DNA of 64,000 bases from Gerris lacustris (Eukaryota > Arthropoda > Insecta > Hemiptera > Gerridae). The stretch covers positions 12,928,447 through 12,992,446 of the forward strand of contig OX578281.1 in assembly GCA_951217055.1 (NCBI GenBank), in the 5' to 3' direction. Made by a program: the position numbers and the translations under genes. Shown here piece after piece: positions 26,825 to 38,035 of the stretch. Each line of letters opens with the position of its first letter. Positions within the stretch are counted from its first letter, which is position 1. Under the pieces are notes generated by a model, which was not told the origin of the DNA, ran no database searches, and worked only from the letters and a program-made list of their open reading frames with translations.

Positions 26825-27358
26825 TGTAAGGGTGAATCTTCATGCGTTTTTTTTATTGGAATGATACATCATACGTATATATTGCATGAAACTCCATTAC
26901 TCCCCACTTGAGACATACGCTCTGCCAGGATGGATCATCGTGCATTTTTTTATTGGAATGATACATCATACGTATATATTGCATGAAACTCCATTACTCC
27001 CCACTTGAGACATACGCTCTGCCAGGATGGATCATCGTGCATTTTTTTATTGGACTGATACATCATACGTATATATTGCATGAAACTCCATTACTCCCCA
27101 CTTGAGACATACGCTCTGCCAGGATGGATCATCGTGCATTTTTTTATTAGAATGATACATCATACGTATATATTGCATGAAACTCCATTACTCCCCACTT
27201 GAGACATACGCTCTGCCAGGATGGATCATCGTGCATTTTTTTATTGGAATGATACATCATACGTATATATTGCATGAAACTCCATTACTCCCCACTTGAG
27301 ACATACGCTCTGCCAGGATGGATCATCGTGCATTTTTTTATTGGAATGATACATCATA
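26825..27358 (+). repeat. 97-bp tandem array, about 5.5 copies
   Basis: The phrase GGATGGATCATCGTGCATT recurs with a period of 97 bp (26,928; 27,025; 27,122 and on). Each unit continues through TTGGAATGATACATCATACG, TATATATTGCATGAAACTCC, ATTACTCCCCACTTGAGACA and TACGCTCTGCCA. Copies differ by only one or two bases except the first, which is more diverged (GGTGAATCTTCATGCG). The last copy breaks off at ACATCATACTCCC. No open frame crosses the units. Confidence 0.93.
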
Positions 27359-27487
27359 CTCCCTTGACCTTTGAAACACCAATAGAAGTATCCAGCCCCA
27401 AGATTCATTCAAATGTATCATGCTGTTTGTCTGTATAAATATTACTACATTGTCTATCAGCAGCAGACATCATACTACCTTACCAGG

Positions 27488-27712
27488 TACTTCTTTAGAT
27501 TGTTACTCCCCTATGTTGTTTTAGAATATAAATAACTTTGATTAAATAACTATAAATAAAAAGGTATGTTTAGTCCAATGTACTTTTGGACAAAGGAATA
27601 TCACACTTCTGTTTTATAAGAGGAGTAACAGTCTAAAGAAGAACATTCCCTACAGCTTCTTTAGATTGTTACTCCCCCCACTTTTTTTTATAAGGGGAGT
27701 AACAATCTAAAG
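27488..27712 (-). mobile_element. MITE family M1, reverse copy
   Basis: Ends are ACTTCTTTAGATTGTTACTC and AGTAACAATCTAAAGAAGT. The body reads in reverse relative to the copy at 1291-1742: GTTTAGTCCAATGTAC, then GGACAAAGGAATATCACAC, then the double hairpin end. It therefore has the single-body, two-hairpin form also seen at 62929-63151. Confidence 0.8.
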
Positions 27713-27995
27713 AAGTGCCTACCATATACCATACACCATAATATCACCTCTGTTTGATTATTATATTTGACGTACGACATGTACGTATCCCTATCCATAT
27801 ATAACTGTACTATATGTACGCTACAACGTATGTTATACGTTGCCAACCCACTCTGCGTACGTACCCAACATATCTGTTGTAGGTTTTAAATCTACGTCCG
27901 TACATAAGTACAGTACTGGTACCTTACGATAATTCTAAGAGGAAAATAAGTATGACAAATTATATTATTTTTTTGCAAATAACGAAACCTTCACC
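27713..27995. other. spacer rich in ACGTA words
   Basis: Words such as TACGTA, CGTACG and TATACGTT recur at high density without a clean period. Similar texture occurs at 26,460-26,770, 34,930-35,250 and 36,300-36,770. It may be one diverged repeat family; no boundaries were found. Confidence 0.3.
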
Positions 27996-28000
27996 TAAGA

Positions 28001-28145
<145 letters not shown>

Positions 28146-28507
28146 AATAATAATATTATAATAGCTGTCAAGACTAAAGTTAATTTAAAAGAAGTATAGG
28201 TAAATTTCTTCAATTAAAGTACTTTTAACGTAAAGTAGGGAAAGCATAGAACAGTATTACTTGTTCATTGCATGCCCTACATTTGCAAGTAAAGGAGATA
28301 GAAGAAATGATAACAACAGATGTTCTTAATTGATACAAGTTATATATTTAAGATAAAAAAAAAATACAATACATAACAATTATAATTCATGTAGTATAAG
28401 TATAACCACATAATTGTTCAGTATTATTCGTTAATTATTATTTATTATATTCGAAAAATTGAATTAAACATGATATTTATTATCTAATTATTTTATTTAC
28501 AATTATA

Positions 28508-28853
28508 CAGGGTGTCCCAGATGAAGTGTCCACCAGTGAGTAGGAGGTGATAGTAAACCTCAAACCTAGCAAAAAAATGTGATTACTTTGTGATATTTTA
28601 ACTTTATAGGGGAACCCAATAAGATTCTTCTCAGCATATCAACGGCACCAAAAACAACATTCTAGCATACTTACTTTAGGAGATATAAATGGTTCGTTTG
28701 TAACAAAATCGACATTTTTTGAAAAAAACTCAATTTCATCTTGTGAGAGCAGGGATGACAATAGGATTATATCTTATATGAATATTTTTGCTGCGTTCGA
28801 GGTGTACTATCACCCCCCTACTCACTGGTGGGCCCTTTATCTGTGATACCCTG
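28508..28853. mobile_element. 346-bp MITE with CAGGGTGTCCCA-type ends and TA duplication
   Basis: The left end CAGGGTGTCCCAGATGAAG and the inverted right end CAGGGTATCACAGATAAAG are flanked on both sides by TA. The inverted repeat extends about 50 bp, through CCACCAGTGAGTAGG. The interior has no coding capacity. A TA target duplication suits Tc1/mariner or a related superfamily; no transposase in the window shares these ends. Confidence 0.82.
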
Positions 28854-29183
28854 TATATTATTTTGAAGTCACTCAATAATAAAATTAAAATTTCTCCTTA
28901 TTTTCAAATCATTAATTGTAAGTATATACCAAGATGATAGAAATAGATATTGAAGATTTACATTGAAAATGAAAAAAAAAAGTTACAAATTTTAACTAAA
29001 ATACGCCAAATAATGAGCCAAATCTTTTAGAGATTATTTACTAACATCTATTTTTGAGTTTACATTAAAGTGTTAACATTTACATTAAATTATTTACATT
29101 TTCATTGTTGTAATGTAAGTACATAGTAAAAACAAAAAATTCTAAAAACTTATTTTAAATATAGTAATAAATATAGTTTCATA

Positions 29184-29189
<6 letters not shown>

Positions 29190-29269
<80 letters not shown>
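29190..29269. repeat. (TA)n microsatellite
   Basis: About 80 bp of uninterrupted alternating TA in very A+T-rich surroundings. The DNA from 28,860 to 29,640 is otherwise A/T-dominated spacer without a gene. Confidence 0.95.
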
Positions 29270-29271
<2 letters not shown>

Positions 29272-29663
29272 GATATTATATACATTTATATTACTATATT
29301 ATAATAAACATTATAGTATTATAAATACTTATTGGCTAATAATTTACTTATTATATTTATGTTTATACATATAATTTTTGTTTTTTATCAAAATATAAAT
29401 AAAATAAGATGTTTTAAATTATTACAAATATTTAATTAAAGCAATAATAATGTGATATTTATAAAGTATTATATATAATAGAAATAATATAATATACAAT
29501 AGTATTTGCTAATAAGTATTTACAAAATTAAAACATTCAGAAATATTTTACATGGTTTAGTTTATTATTCATTTAGATAGAAACATACATATGCAGAGAG
29601 GTCCAAAAGACAACCCATTCTCATAAATTTGGGATGGTTCTCAGGGAGCAATTACTTTTTTCT

Positions 29664-29930
29664 TTGAACAAGTGTTCAAGGGGAAAAGAACACTTTGAAC
29701 AAGTGTTCAAGGGGAAAAGAACACTTTGAACAAGTGTTCAAGGGGAAAAGAACACTTTGAACAAGTGTTCAAGGGGAAAAGAACACTTTGAACACGTGAT
29801 CAAGGGAAAAGAACACTTTGAACAAGTGATCAAGGGAAAAGAACACTTTGAACAAGTGATCAAGGGAAAAGAACACTTTGAACAAGTGATCAAGGGAAAA
29901 GAATATTTTGATTAAGTGTTCAAGGGAAAA
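29664..29930 (+). repeat. 31/30-bp minisatellite with an inverted repeat in each unit
   Basis: GAACA starts at 29,666, 29,697, 29,728, 29,759 and 29,790 (31-bp period), then at 29,820, 29,850 and 29,880 (30-bp period, one G fewer), with a ninth decayed unit at 29,910. Each junction contains GAACACTT and, five bases later, AAGTGTTC, an inverted repeat; later units change GTGTTC to GTGATC. The array ends about 50 bp beyond the stop codon of the 805-aa gene. It may be subterminal transposase-binding repeats of the element that carried this gene, or an unrelated minisatellite; no matching array is seen on the gene's other side. Confidence 0.9.
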
Positions 29931-29978
29931 AAGTATACCCAGCTTTAATAGAAAATAATAAAAGAAAAAAGAAAAATT

Positions 29979-32396
29979 TTAATTTATGGGCCACCTTAAA
30001 GTTATATACATTGTAAGGTCTTGCAAAATAGTCAAGTTGTTAGGCGCCGGTGACATTAAGTCCTCATATTTTATATATAAAATTTCAGTGCTATGTTCAA
30101 CCTCATAAGCATAATAATGGTAATCAAATTCGATGCATTTGAATAATTGACACTTAAAATAAACTTTGTTGCTGACCACAAATATTTCTAAAATTTCGGC
30201 GAGTAGGGGGAGATGGGTCTCCAAACAAAGATCTACTGTTACTACATACCCTTTAATGAATTTAAATCCATTTACAGTCACCCAAGGAACTGTAAAAATA
30301 TCAGCTGAGTCCGTTAACTGCAATTTAGTACTAATGACAGGCTTCAACTCTGGAAGTAATAATGTTTGCTTACCATAATATATACGACGTTTTATTTTTG
30401 AGCACAGTAAAATATCATTAACAATTAATTGGTTTTTAATAGCAAGAGTTTTACATAAATTCATTTTATTAAAGGTAACGCCGGCAGCTATTTTTGAAAT
30501 GCTATGTTTTGCCTCAAAACGCGTGGTCCACACCTGAGATAAGGGACCAAACTTTGCAAGCATGTCTGGATAATGAACTAAAAAGTGAAAATTAGATTTC
30601 AATGCGGTTTTTGCCAGCTCGACATAAGACTCAATTAAGTCTTCAATTAAACCTTCAAAATTTTCAGTGGTTTCGGGATAGACCCTATAATTTAATAGTC
30701 TGTCCAATATCGTTCGTAGTGTTATAAATAAAGACCATACTTCATTCTCGTTTGGAACATAGTAACCAACTATGAGGGCAAAGTACCTAACCAGAGTCAG
30801 CATTTCAGCAGCTGATCCTTTTACAACAACATTGGATCCATCAAAGAGAAGTGCACTTGAAGGCTTAGATGAGGAGTCTGGGCCAAAATTGAAATCGTTT
30901 AACTTTGATTTCAGAACGTTACTAGAAATCAGTTTAGCTTCACCAACTAAATAATTCACAACAAAGACCATAACATAACGGCAGCAGCCTTCTAAATAAT
31001 CGTGCAATATATCAACTGAAACGTGTTCAAACAAATCAAAACCATCCAAAGCAGACCAAATGCATTTCTCTTTGATACCAGTCTTTTGAACATCGCAAAG
31101 TTCAACTTGTTCATCATAATTTTGTTGAGTTCTTAGCAACTTATTATCCTGAGTTACCATTCTTTGCATGGTCTCTTTTTGAACCATACATACTCTACAA
31201 CAATAATTATCATTGAAATCCTCTGCAAAACCTAATATAGAATATAAACCTAAGTTATCTCCAGCAATTGCTACAACATGAAATTTGATTATGCCTACAA
31301 AAACATCAGTATCTACAGTTACTCCTTCCCGGCTCAACTTATTTAACTGATCAATTACTCTTTGAAACATTACTCCATTGCCAAATTTTACTTTATCGCT
31401 GGCATGGAAGAGAGCTAGTACAAAAATATTCTTTAACTGAGAGACCAAGTGGGGAGGTAATGAAGGGAGTGAGACGTACACACCACCCAATTTGTGAATA
31501 GTGACATTACTCCCGAGAGGATTGTTAATTTCAAATTCATCATAATAAAGGACAATCGGTAAATTGAGGTGATCACCGACTTGTTTATTAATAATTTTTT
31601 TCCAAATTGGCCCTTGAATTATATTTACAATAGGACAATCAACACGCTGTTGTTTTTTCATGAAATTAATAGTTTGTTTAAGCAAACCTTTTATCTCGAA
31701 AAACTTTTGTAATACTGAATCTATGCTGATAACTTGCATAGTGGAAGGTACTGGAACTAATTGGTGCCCTAGAAACGACCGCTTTCGTACCAGTCTCTGT
31801 CCTACAGTAACTTCAACGGGTGCAATGTAAGTACCTACATTTTCATAGTATTGAATTCTTTTATTGTGAGACTGGAATTGTTTAATGTCATTGTTATGCT
31901 GGGACAAAACGCATGTTATGGCTTTGCTAACTTTTTCGGGGCGACATGGCTCACAACCTGATTTTTCCAAACATTTATCTATAGAGGAAACAAGATTATT
32001 TACAAACGCATTGGTTTTAGTTATTACTGTTTGAACTAATTTCCTCGGGAGTTGGGGTTCAGCGTACAAACCCGAAATAAACTGTGCGTATTGACTGGTG
32101 AATTGATCTTGGACAGTGGCCACAGTCGTTTCACTTTGTTTTATTGGTTTTATATGATGACGCGTATCAGTAGTGTCTGTCTCAGATTGAGTTATAGGCA
32201 ACATCGCAGGATTATGTTGCCTGAGGAGATGTCTCCTTAAAGACAATGACGAACTGTAATGCCTAAAGCAGGATTTCTCCCCACAACGATACTCGCGAAG
32301 ACCCTCTACTTTTCTAAGTTTGCAGTTATGGTTCATATGCTTAATTAATTCCCCTGGCTTAGCAAACTTTAGTCTGCAGTGGAAGCAAGAAATCAT
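29979..32396 (-). CDS. zinc-finger, DDE-transposase-like protein, 805 aa
   Basis: A single uninterrupted frame starts at the ATG at 32,396 (MISCFHC) and ends at 29,979. Two zinc fingers open it: C4-X2-C7-X12-H20 with H23 or C25, and C38-X4-C43-X12-H56-X4-H61. From about residue 275 the sequence resembles the transposase-like core of multicopy animal proteins distantly akin to Tnp2-type/CACTA transposases: YYDEFEINNPLGS (284-296), AIAGDNLGLYSILGF (376-390), a YCCRVC cysteine cluster (398-403), SVDILHDYLEGCCRY (460-474), and TTRFEAKHS (624-632). D286, D380 and E628 are candidates for a catalytic triad; this is inference. The frame is intact and lacks introns, so it is either a recent transposon gene or a domesticated copy. 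No terminal inverted repeats were found around it. Nuclear DNA binding is likely. Family placement is moderate; the coding call is strong. Confidence 0.85.
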   Translation of the reverse strand: MISCFHCRLKFAKPGELIKHMNHNCKLRKVEGLREYRCGEKSCFRHYSSSLSLRRHLLRQHNPAMLPITQSETDTTDTRHHIKPIKQSETTVATVQDQFTSQYAQFISGLYAEPQLPRKLVQTVITKTNAFVNNLVSSIDKCLEKSGCEPCRPEKVSKAITCVLSQHNNDIKQFQSHNKRIQYYENVGTYIAPVEVTVGQRLVRKRSFLGHQLVPVPSTMQVISIDSVLQKFFEIKGLLKQTINFMKKQQRVDCPIVNIIQGPIWKKIINKQVGDHLNLPIVLYYDEFEINNPLGSNVTIHKLGGVYVSLPSLPPHLVSQLKNIFVLALFHASDKVKFGNGVMFQRVIDQLNKLSREGVTVDTDVFVGIIKFHVVAIAGDNLGLYSILGFAEDFNDNYCCRVCMVQKETMQRMVTQDNKLLRTQQNYDEQVELCDVQKTGIKEKCIWSALDGFDLFEHVSVDILHDYLEGCCRYVMVFVVNYLVGEAKLISSNVLKSKLNDFNFGPDSSSKPSSALLFDGSNVVVKGSAAEMLTLVRYFALIVGYYVPNENEVWSLFITLRTILDRLLNYRVYPETTENFEGLIEDLIESYVELAKTALKSNFHFLVHYPDMLAKFGPLSQVWTTRFEAKHSISKIAAGVTFNKMNLCKTLAIKNQLIVNDILLCSKIKRRIYYGKQTLLLPELKPVISTKLQLTDSADIFTVPWVTVNGFKFIKGYVVTVDLCLETHLPLLAEILEIFVVSNKVYFKCQLFKCIEFDYHYYAYEVEHSTEILYIKYEDLMSPAPNNLTILQDLTMYITLRWPIN

Positions 32397-33190
32397 TGTT
32401 TCTAATAACTATATCAGTAGAGACTAAAATTAAATTTTAACTTCTAAATAATCTAATATGGAATCATCTACCACAACATATGATTATGCCTTTTCTATTT
32501 CAACTGCGGATTTACCTATAGGTAAATAATGAAAGGCTGTAGGGTGGTGTTTATCTGCTCGACGAATCTCTTCTAGTGTTCTATATGTCACTGCAGCTAC
32601 CTTGCAGACGGCAGTTATGTAATGAAGGCCTTCCTGATCTCACTCCTGGAAGGTTCTACGATATTGAGGCTATCTTCCTTCTTCGGTTGGGCACGTCGAT
32701 TATCTTCGGAAGGAGAGCAGGGATACTAAATGTTTAGTTTCGGGCCTTGTGTCTGTAACCATATAGTACACGAATTATTAGAAATCATATTTAATATTAC
32801 ACATTATAAATGTCAGGACGGGATATACATATGACATTGTCAATTAATTAATTTATCTAATTAAATTCAATTAATAAAAAAAAATAATTAATTAATTCAA
32901 ATAAATTAATTAAATACAATTAATTATTTTACAATTCATTAAAACAAATTAATCAATTAAATACAAGTACCTAATTAAATAAAATTAATAAAAATAAATA
33001 ATTAAATTAAATGCGATTAATTAAAACAAATTAATCAAATAATTGTAACTAATTAATTAATTAGTGTTAACGACTTTCACATAAAAATATTTGTTTCAAT
33101 TAAATTGTTGGCACTCATTGTCAATAATTAATTGATGACGATGAATGCCAATTAACTATATCGAAAAATTAATTAAATGACGTTAATTGT
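32397..33190. other. upstream of the 805-aa gene: G+C-richer segment then ATTAATTA-rich DNA
   Basis: From 32,530 to 32,760 the sequence is markedly G+C-richer than its surroundings and could hold the 5' untranslated region or promoter of the minus-strand gene. No TATA box or initiator could be chosen with confidence. From 32,820 to 33,190 it consists of ATTAATTA-type words without a regular period. Confidence 0.35.
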
Positions 33191-34052
33191 AATAAATAAG
33201 TAAAACGAAATAGTCTCCTTAGAAGTTGAAGAATTCGTTTATTAATCAAAGCAGCTTTCAGAAAGCTGTCATCAGTGCCGATTCCGGTGGAACTAGATAC
33301 ATTAGAAATAAAAAATCTCTTATCGCAACATGTTTGCACTCACCTCTGAAAAAAAAATTAATCGATATCGTTTTTATCCAGTTTTGCGCCTATAAAGTTT
33401 GACTGGGGTGACAGACATACACGCACATACACGAATAAAGTTAAGGCCGGATTCGTTTTTCAGAAAGTATAAAAATGAAAAAGTATCCAAGAAATTTTCA
33501 ATTCTGGCCAATCTACAGGCAAAACTTTAATTTTTATATATGTATATAGATACAGTTTATAAATTTTATTTTATGGCTAGAGGGGGTCTTCAAGTAAAAA
33601 AATGTAAATCTTGTATTAGTTGTCAAGTTACTATAGCTGTGGCGTGGCTGCACTGGTTTAGTTAGCATAGCTTTGATAAAATTGAATGCAGAAACTGAGC
33701 TGCCGTTTTAAAAATGTGGTTTTGCAACAAAACATGGTATGGTTCTGTTCATTAGATTCTTAAAAAAACAATAATGACTTTTTATTTAAATTAGAGATAG
33801 TATATAGTTCAGACAATATCTCATAGGAAGCGCTACTAATACTCTCTGTCCAATCATAATGTCAACTATTTTACATTAAGAGTGGATTTAAACAGCAAGT
33901 TTTCAAATAAATACATTTTTTTCCTATAATTAATAGTTCTATTGAGCTTCTTTTTTTTTTTTATTAAAATAAAACCTTTTGAAAATATTAATAATGGTAC
34001 TGTCAGACAATATTTTGAGGAAAACACTTTTTTGGTTTTACATACACCACAC

Positions 34053-34057
<5 letters not shown>

Positions 34058-34139
<82 letters not shown>
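34058..34139. repeat. (CA)n(TA)n microsatellite
   Basis: About 20 bp of alternating CA pass into about 65 bp of alternating TA, then a run of C. Frames on both strands across it (threonine-histidine, isoleucine-tyrosine or valine-cysteine alternation) are artefacts. Confidence 0.95.
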
Positions 34140-34142
<3 letters not shown>

Positions 34143-34512
34143 CCCCCCCCCCCTAAAGGCAACCCTGGCTACGCCCCTGGAAGAATTCATCTTTTTTTCA
34201 GACCTAGAACGGAAAAAAGAGGAATTCGCTGATCGAAGAAATTAAGTTCGTAATATTTTTTCTGTTTTTGGGCGTAAAAGTTGTAGACTTGTATACCAAA
34301 TTTCAAATCTCTAGCTACAGCTACAGTAGGTCGGGAGATATACTCCAAGATGCGACGGACGGACTTACTGACGAACTACCAAAAGCATAAGGGTTTTTTG
34401 TACGACCTCGAAATCCTAAAAACGTGTCTTACGTTAGTCTCCGATATCGTATATGACTCCTCCAACTGCATTTTTTATTTCTAATGTATCTCTAGTTCCA
34501 CCGGAATCGGGA

Positions 34513-34545
34513 ATGATGATGGCTTTATGAAAGCCGAAAGCTGCT
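34513..34545 (+). ncRNA. hammerhead ribozyme-like core
   Basis: ATGATGA (one mismatch from CTGATGA, 34,513-34,519) is followed by stem II GGCTTT/AAAGCC (34,521-34,526 with 34,530-34,535, loop ATG) and GAAA (34,536-34,539), then GCTGCTTTG. The companion arm at 33,275 (minus) keeps a perfect CTGATGA (33,275-33,269) but lacks GAAA by deletion. Together the two arms imply an ancestor with the full CTGATGA, hairpin, GAAA core. Confidence 0.55.
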
Positions 34546-34600
34546 TTGATTAATAAACGAATTCTAACTTCTGTTGTGAGGTTGTTTCTTTTTACTCATT

Positions 34601-35640
34601 AAGATAACCTCCATAACGTTCTACTTCTTAATTGTAATTAGTAATTACAAATAGTTTGCTATAATTCATTGTACCAATTTGTGTTTAGTAAATTAATGAA
34701 TACCAGTTGAATAATTGTGTAATAATTCAATGAATCAATCAAAAATGAATGAAATGCAACCTAAATGTAAGTGCAAGGTCAAACTAAGGCCTATTGGCCA
34801 AAATAATTAACAAAAAGATAAACTTACCGACAATAAGTGATAACAGACAATGGATATCAGACTTCAAGTCCTCGTTCCTGGTTTGCTTCACCTTCTTCCT
34901 TGCTGATTTGTTATCTTATCGACTTTCCCTGGTACATTCACTATTCACTACAAACACTGTATTCATGAAATAATAACACCGACTTTAGACGAGGTCCACC
35001 GTACAGGAGTTGAAGCGAGAATGAACTGGGCCCTACTAGGTTAAGCACGCTATACTTCTCTCCCCACTCTTCAACTGCCACCATGGTGGGGGTAGGTGCC
35101 GTACAGATTTTACGTACGGTGTCTAATGTTTTGTACAGATTATCCGTATGTTCCATACGTTTTTGTGAATATACTGCAAATCTAGACGATTCATACAGAA
35201 ATACGTATATTGTATATTGCTAACTTATCTAGACTGAATCTGTATAAAAACCACTTTGTACGTTTAAGAAGTATAATACATGCCTTAATATAGACATCAC
35301 GCGGTTCAAGGTTATTGGTAAGTGGATTTCTGGGGTTACTGTTATAATAATACACTACTAATACTACGCAGTTATAACTAAAAAAGGTTTAGGCAATAAG
35401 AGATTATTAAATCTAGAACTTTCGGAGAAGTTCTTGTAGTAATCCCTAACCCTAACTAATGTTGGAACACAGAAATCCTCTATTGTTAATAACTTAAAAT
35501 ATAAATAAGCCCTACAGTACGAAAAAAAGTCAATAATTCGCAGGTATAATTTCCACATAACTGAAAATATAATATCTCTCTTAGGTCAATAAATCCTGCA
35601 AAAATATAATCCAAACCTTAAATTATTTTAACTAAAAATA
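34601..35640. other. spacer with a G+C-richer patch, no gene supported
   Basis: A G+C-richer patch at about 34,930-35,150 carries a 71-codon minus frame without recognisable features. From 35,090 to 35,250 ACGTA-rich texture like that of 27,713-27,995 is seen. The remainder is A+T-rich spacer. Confidence 0.35.
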
Positions 35641-36262
35641 ATATCTTAATAATTCCAAGATAAAAAGAACTTTTTATATACTACGTTTTTAAATTTTCTG
35701 TTGAATCGTATGTAATGTTGATAATATAATTGTTATTGTTATATAATATATTATAATGTTAGTGAAAAAAAAAAGTTTCAAATTTATTTACTTCACATAA
35801 ATGACAACCATCTAGAGAGCTGATCTTAAACCTATAAAAAGGACAAACCTTTGTACAACGCATCTCCCCAACACCAAATCTAAAGCGTGCCATCGATAAA
35901 TTTGAAATAATATAAATAATATAATCGATATTTCCTGTTTTGCTGTCATTCAATGTTTATCTATCACAAATTTGAGACCTGTCAAAATGAAGATTGCGTA
36001 AATATGGGACATGGCAAAACAAATAAAATAACTTGCGGATTTTTTCCGAACTAACTTTCCGTACAGCAAAATGTGCTGAAAACCAATTAAATTCTGCTGG
36101 AAGATGGCTAAAAGTATTAAAATAATGCATTGTCATCATGTTCTGAGCTAAGCTAAAAGTTTCAAATATCTAGCTATTCGGGAAGTTAGTTAGAAATCGA
36201 TTGCCAGATTTGTACCGGACAAACAAACAAACAAGAAAGCAAGCTAATAAAAACGTAGTAAA
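35641..36262 (+). repeat. dispersed repeat D, copy 1
   Basis: It shares long tracts with 40,705-41,052: AAGAACTTTTTATATACTAC near the start, GAAAGATGGCTAAAAGTATT-like sequence, AAAATAATGCATTGTCATC, and the end CAAACAAACAAGAAAGCAAG, CTAATAAAAACGTAGTAAAA. The closing phrase resembles the 3' tails of non-LTR or other dispersed insect repeats. Copy 1 holds about 270 bp more in the middle than copy 2. No open frame. Confidence 0.75.
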
Positions 36263-36834
36263 ATTGTTTAAACAATATGACAAAGGCCAAGTTTTTATTC
36301 TCAACCTAAAGGACTATCGACCTTAGAAACATTACTACGTTAAAAAGTAAGTTTATATAACTTAGCAACTTAAGTGACGTTATCAAACTTTACACGCAAT
36401 ATGTTGTAGGTATACATGTTATTTAGACATTGTAAACTTCTAAATGTATTTTTCTGCTTAATATTTATTGATTTTACAAAAATAATGACGTCATCAATTG
36501 TATCATTCAAACTGAACGTATAAAACATACGTAAACATATATTTTTCTGCTTAATACTTATTGATTTAACGATGTTTATGACTTCAACAATTTTGTCATA
36601 GGCACTATCAGTATGAAAAATACGTAAACGTATAATACCCGAAACACGTCCGTGGTTACATGAAATATATAAACTAAAATTTTAAAATACTGCTTCCGTA
36701 TACGTTTTTTACAAAAAATCTTGCATAAACATACATTGCCACTATGTTCCATCGTGAATACGTAAAAATTCACTTTTTACAGCCAGCTTCTTTAATAGTT
36801 ATGTATGTAACTAGGCAGCAAAATGGAATTTTAC
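36263..36834. other. spacer with short direct repeats
   Basis: The phrase ATTTTTCTGCTTAATA occurs near 36,449 and 36,541, followed by TTATTGATTT in each, marking a decayed direct repeat of about 92 bp. TACGTAAAC/TATACGTTT words are frequent. No gene is visible. Confidence 0.4.
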
Positions 36835-38035
36835 TGAAGAGTGATTAGATTAGCCTCCGAGCCGAAGGCAAGAACAGGCTATGATAATTAACTGCCGAGG
36901 CAGGTAATTTACCTATTTGACAATGAATAAACGAGGCAGAAATGTTTCCTTTGCTGCCTTGTTGCATACAATATTTTATCTACTCACGCTATGCAGATAA
37001 AAAATAGGTAAGAGTTAGTTTGAGATGAATCGTCAACAAACTCAAACCAAAATAAGTCGTGCTCCAGTGTTGCCACTTCTTACTCGAGATTAATTATTCA
37101 AAGACCTGCAATAAAATACTTTTATCTACGATTGATACGAAATATAAACATTATATCTTTGTTTAGATGCGTAGAAAGTGATTATTATTTACGTACTTGT
37201 ATTCATTGGGCATGTGCGTCTCATAGTTCTGAATAATTCCTCTTCTTTACCACGCTAGTGCGGTAAAGAAGAGGAATTCTTCAGCTTTACGCACGATTAG
37301 CGAGTTTGTTTACATTTAACAAAACTAATTTGCTGTTCTTTTATTAAAGTAACTGTTTATATCGAGTTTTTAGTGAAAAACAATGAGTGAATCAAGTGAC
37401 TTTGACGAAAATGTGGAGAATAATACTCCTCCAGAAATAATTAATTCGGCAAAAAATACAACTAATGAATTAATGCCATCTTTATCAAGAGAGAGATAAG
37501 AACTTACATACAGCAAGTTTATTTTTTTCTGTATTTATTATTTAAATCTAACAATCGTGGATAAAGTACGGTACGCAACTCGTGCGAAAACGGCATTTTG
37601 CATTGCTCGTGTGGTTTTACCACCCTCGCTATCGCTCGGGTGCAAACTCCACACTCGCATACAAAATGCTACTTACTGCACTCGACGCGTAATGTACTAT
37701 TTCAGCTTATCATTTTTAAACTTTTAAATAATAATAACATTATTAATACATTAATAATATAACACTGCTTTGTAATAAAACAAGTATGGAACTAAATTAA
37801 AATAACACAGATTAAAATAAAACTAAACACAAACAAAATCAGAGGTTATGACACGCAGTGGTAAACACTGTTACTTTCTCTGCCTAGGCAGAGAAAGTAT
37901 TTTCCTGACTGTTTTAACTACTTTCTTGCCTGTTTTTAATATTTTTATGACAAATCAGCGAAATAGTACTTTTCAGCCTAAAAACAGTCAAGTAATGTTT
38001 AATTTTGCTGATGCCGTGAGTAGATAAAATATTTT
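36835..38035. mobile_element. family 3 element, interrupted by a family 1 copy
   Basis: ATTTTATCTACTCACG (about 36,975-36,990) recurs inverted as CGTGAGTAGATAAAAT (about 38,015-38,030). A G+C-richer extension (36,840-36,970, with CGAGGCAG and CTGCCTTG words) lies outside the left repeat. CATACAATATTTTATCT at the left junction is also found in family 2 copy B, linking the two families. Family 1 copy 2 sits inside, so this element is the older insertion. No transposase is visible. Confidence 0.5.
37128..37700 (+). mobile_element. family 1 palindrome element, copy 2
   Basis: This copy lies in the opposite orientation to the other two. TTTATCTACGATTG starts at 37,131; the right repeat CAATCGTGGATAAA ends near 37,564 with one change. 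The palindrome is at 37,229-37,284. The tiny ORF starts at 37,383 (MSESSDFDENVE) and stops after about 38 codons because of a 2-bp difference from copy 1. The G+C-richer foldable extension follows at 37,565-37,700. Copies are about 95% alike by eye, so the family is fairly young. Confidence 0.75.

Larger units (their letters stand above)
33195..34600. mobile_element. inverted-repeat element with hammerhead-like arms
   Basis: The left arm (about 33,195-33,320) and right arm (about 34,475-34,600) are inverted copies: CGTTTATTAATCAAAGCAGC, CCGATTCCGGTGGAACTAG and CATTAGAAATAAAAAA recur as their complements. The right arm keeps a near-complete hammerhead core; the left arm has lost about seven bases including GAAA. 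About 1.15 kb between the arms holds a CA/TA microsatellite and unrecognised DNA without coding capacity. Two inverted terminal-repeat-like copies around a remnant are compatible with a broken Penelope-like element or a retrozyme pair. No reverse transcriptase is present. Confidence 0.6.

Noticed and set aside
30166..32240. Plus-strand frames of 60-70 codons inside the 805-aa gene
   Set aside because: They are shadows of the long minus-strand gene and have no features of their own.
33866..34245. Three overlapping frames with threonine-histidine and isoleucine-tyrosine runs
   Set aside because: They read through the (CA)n(TA)n microsatellite at 34,058-34,139.
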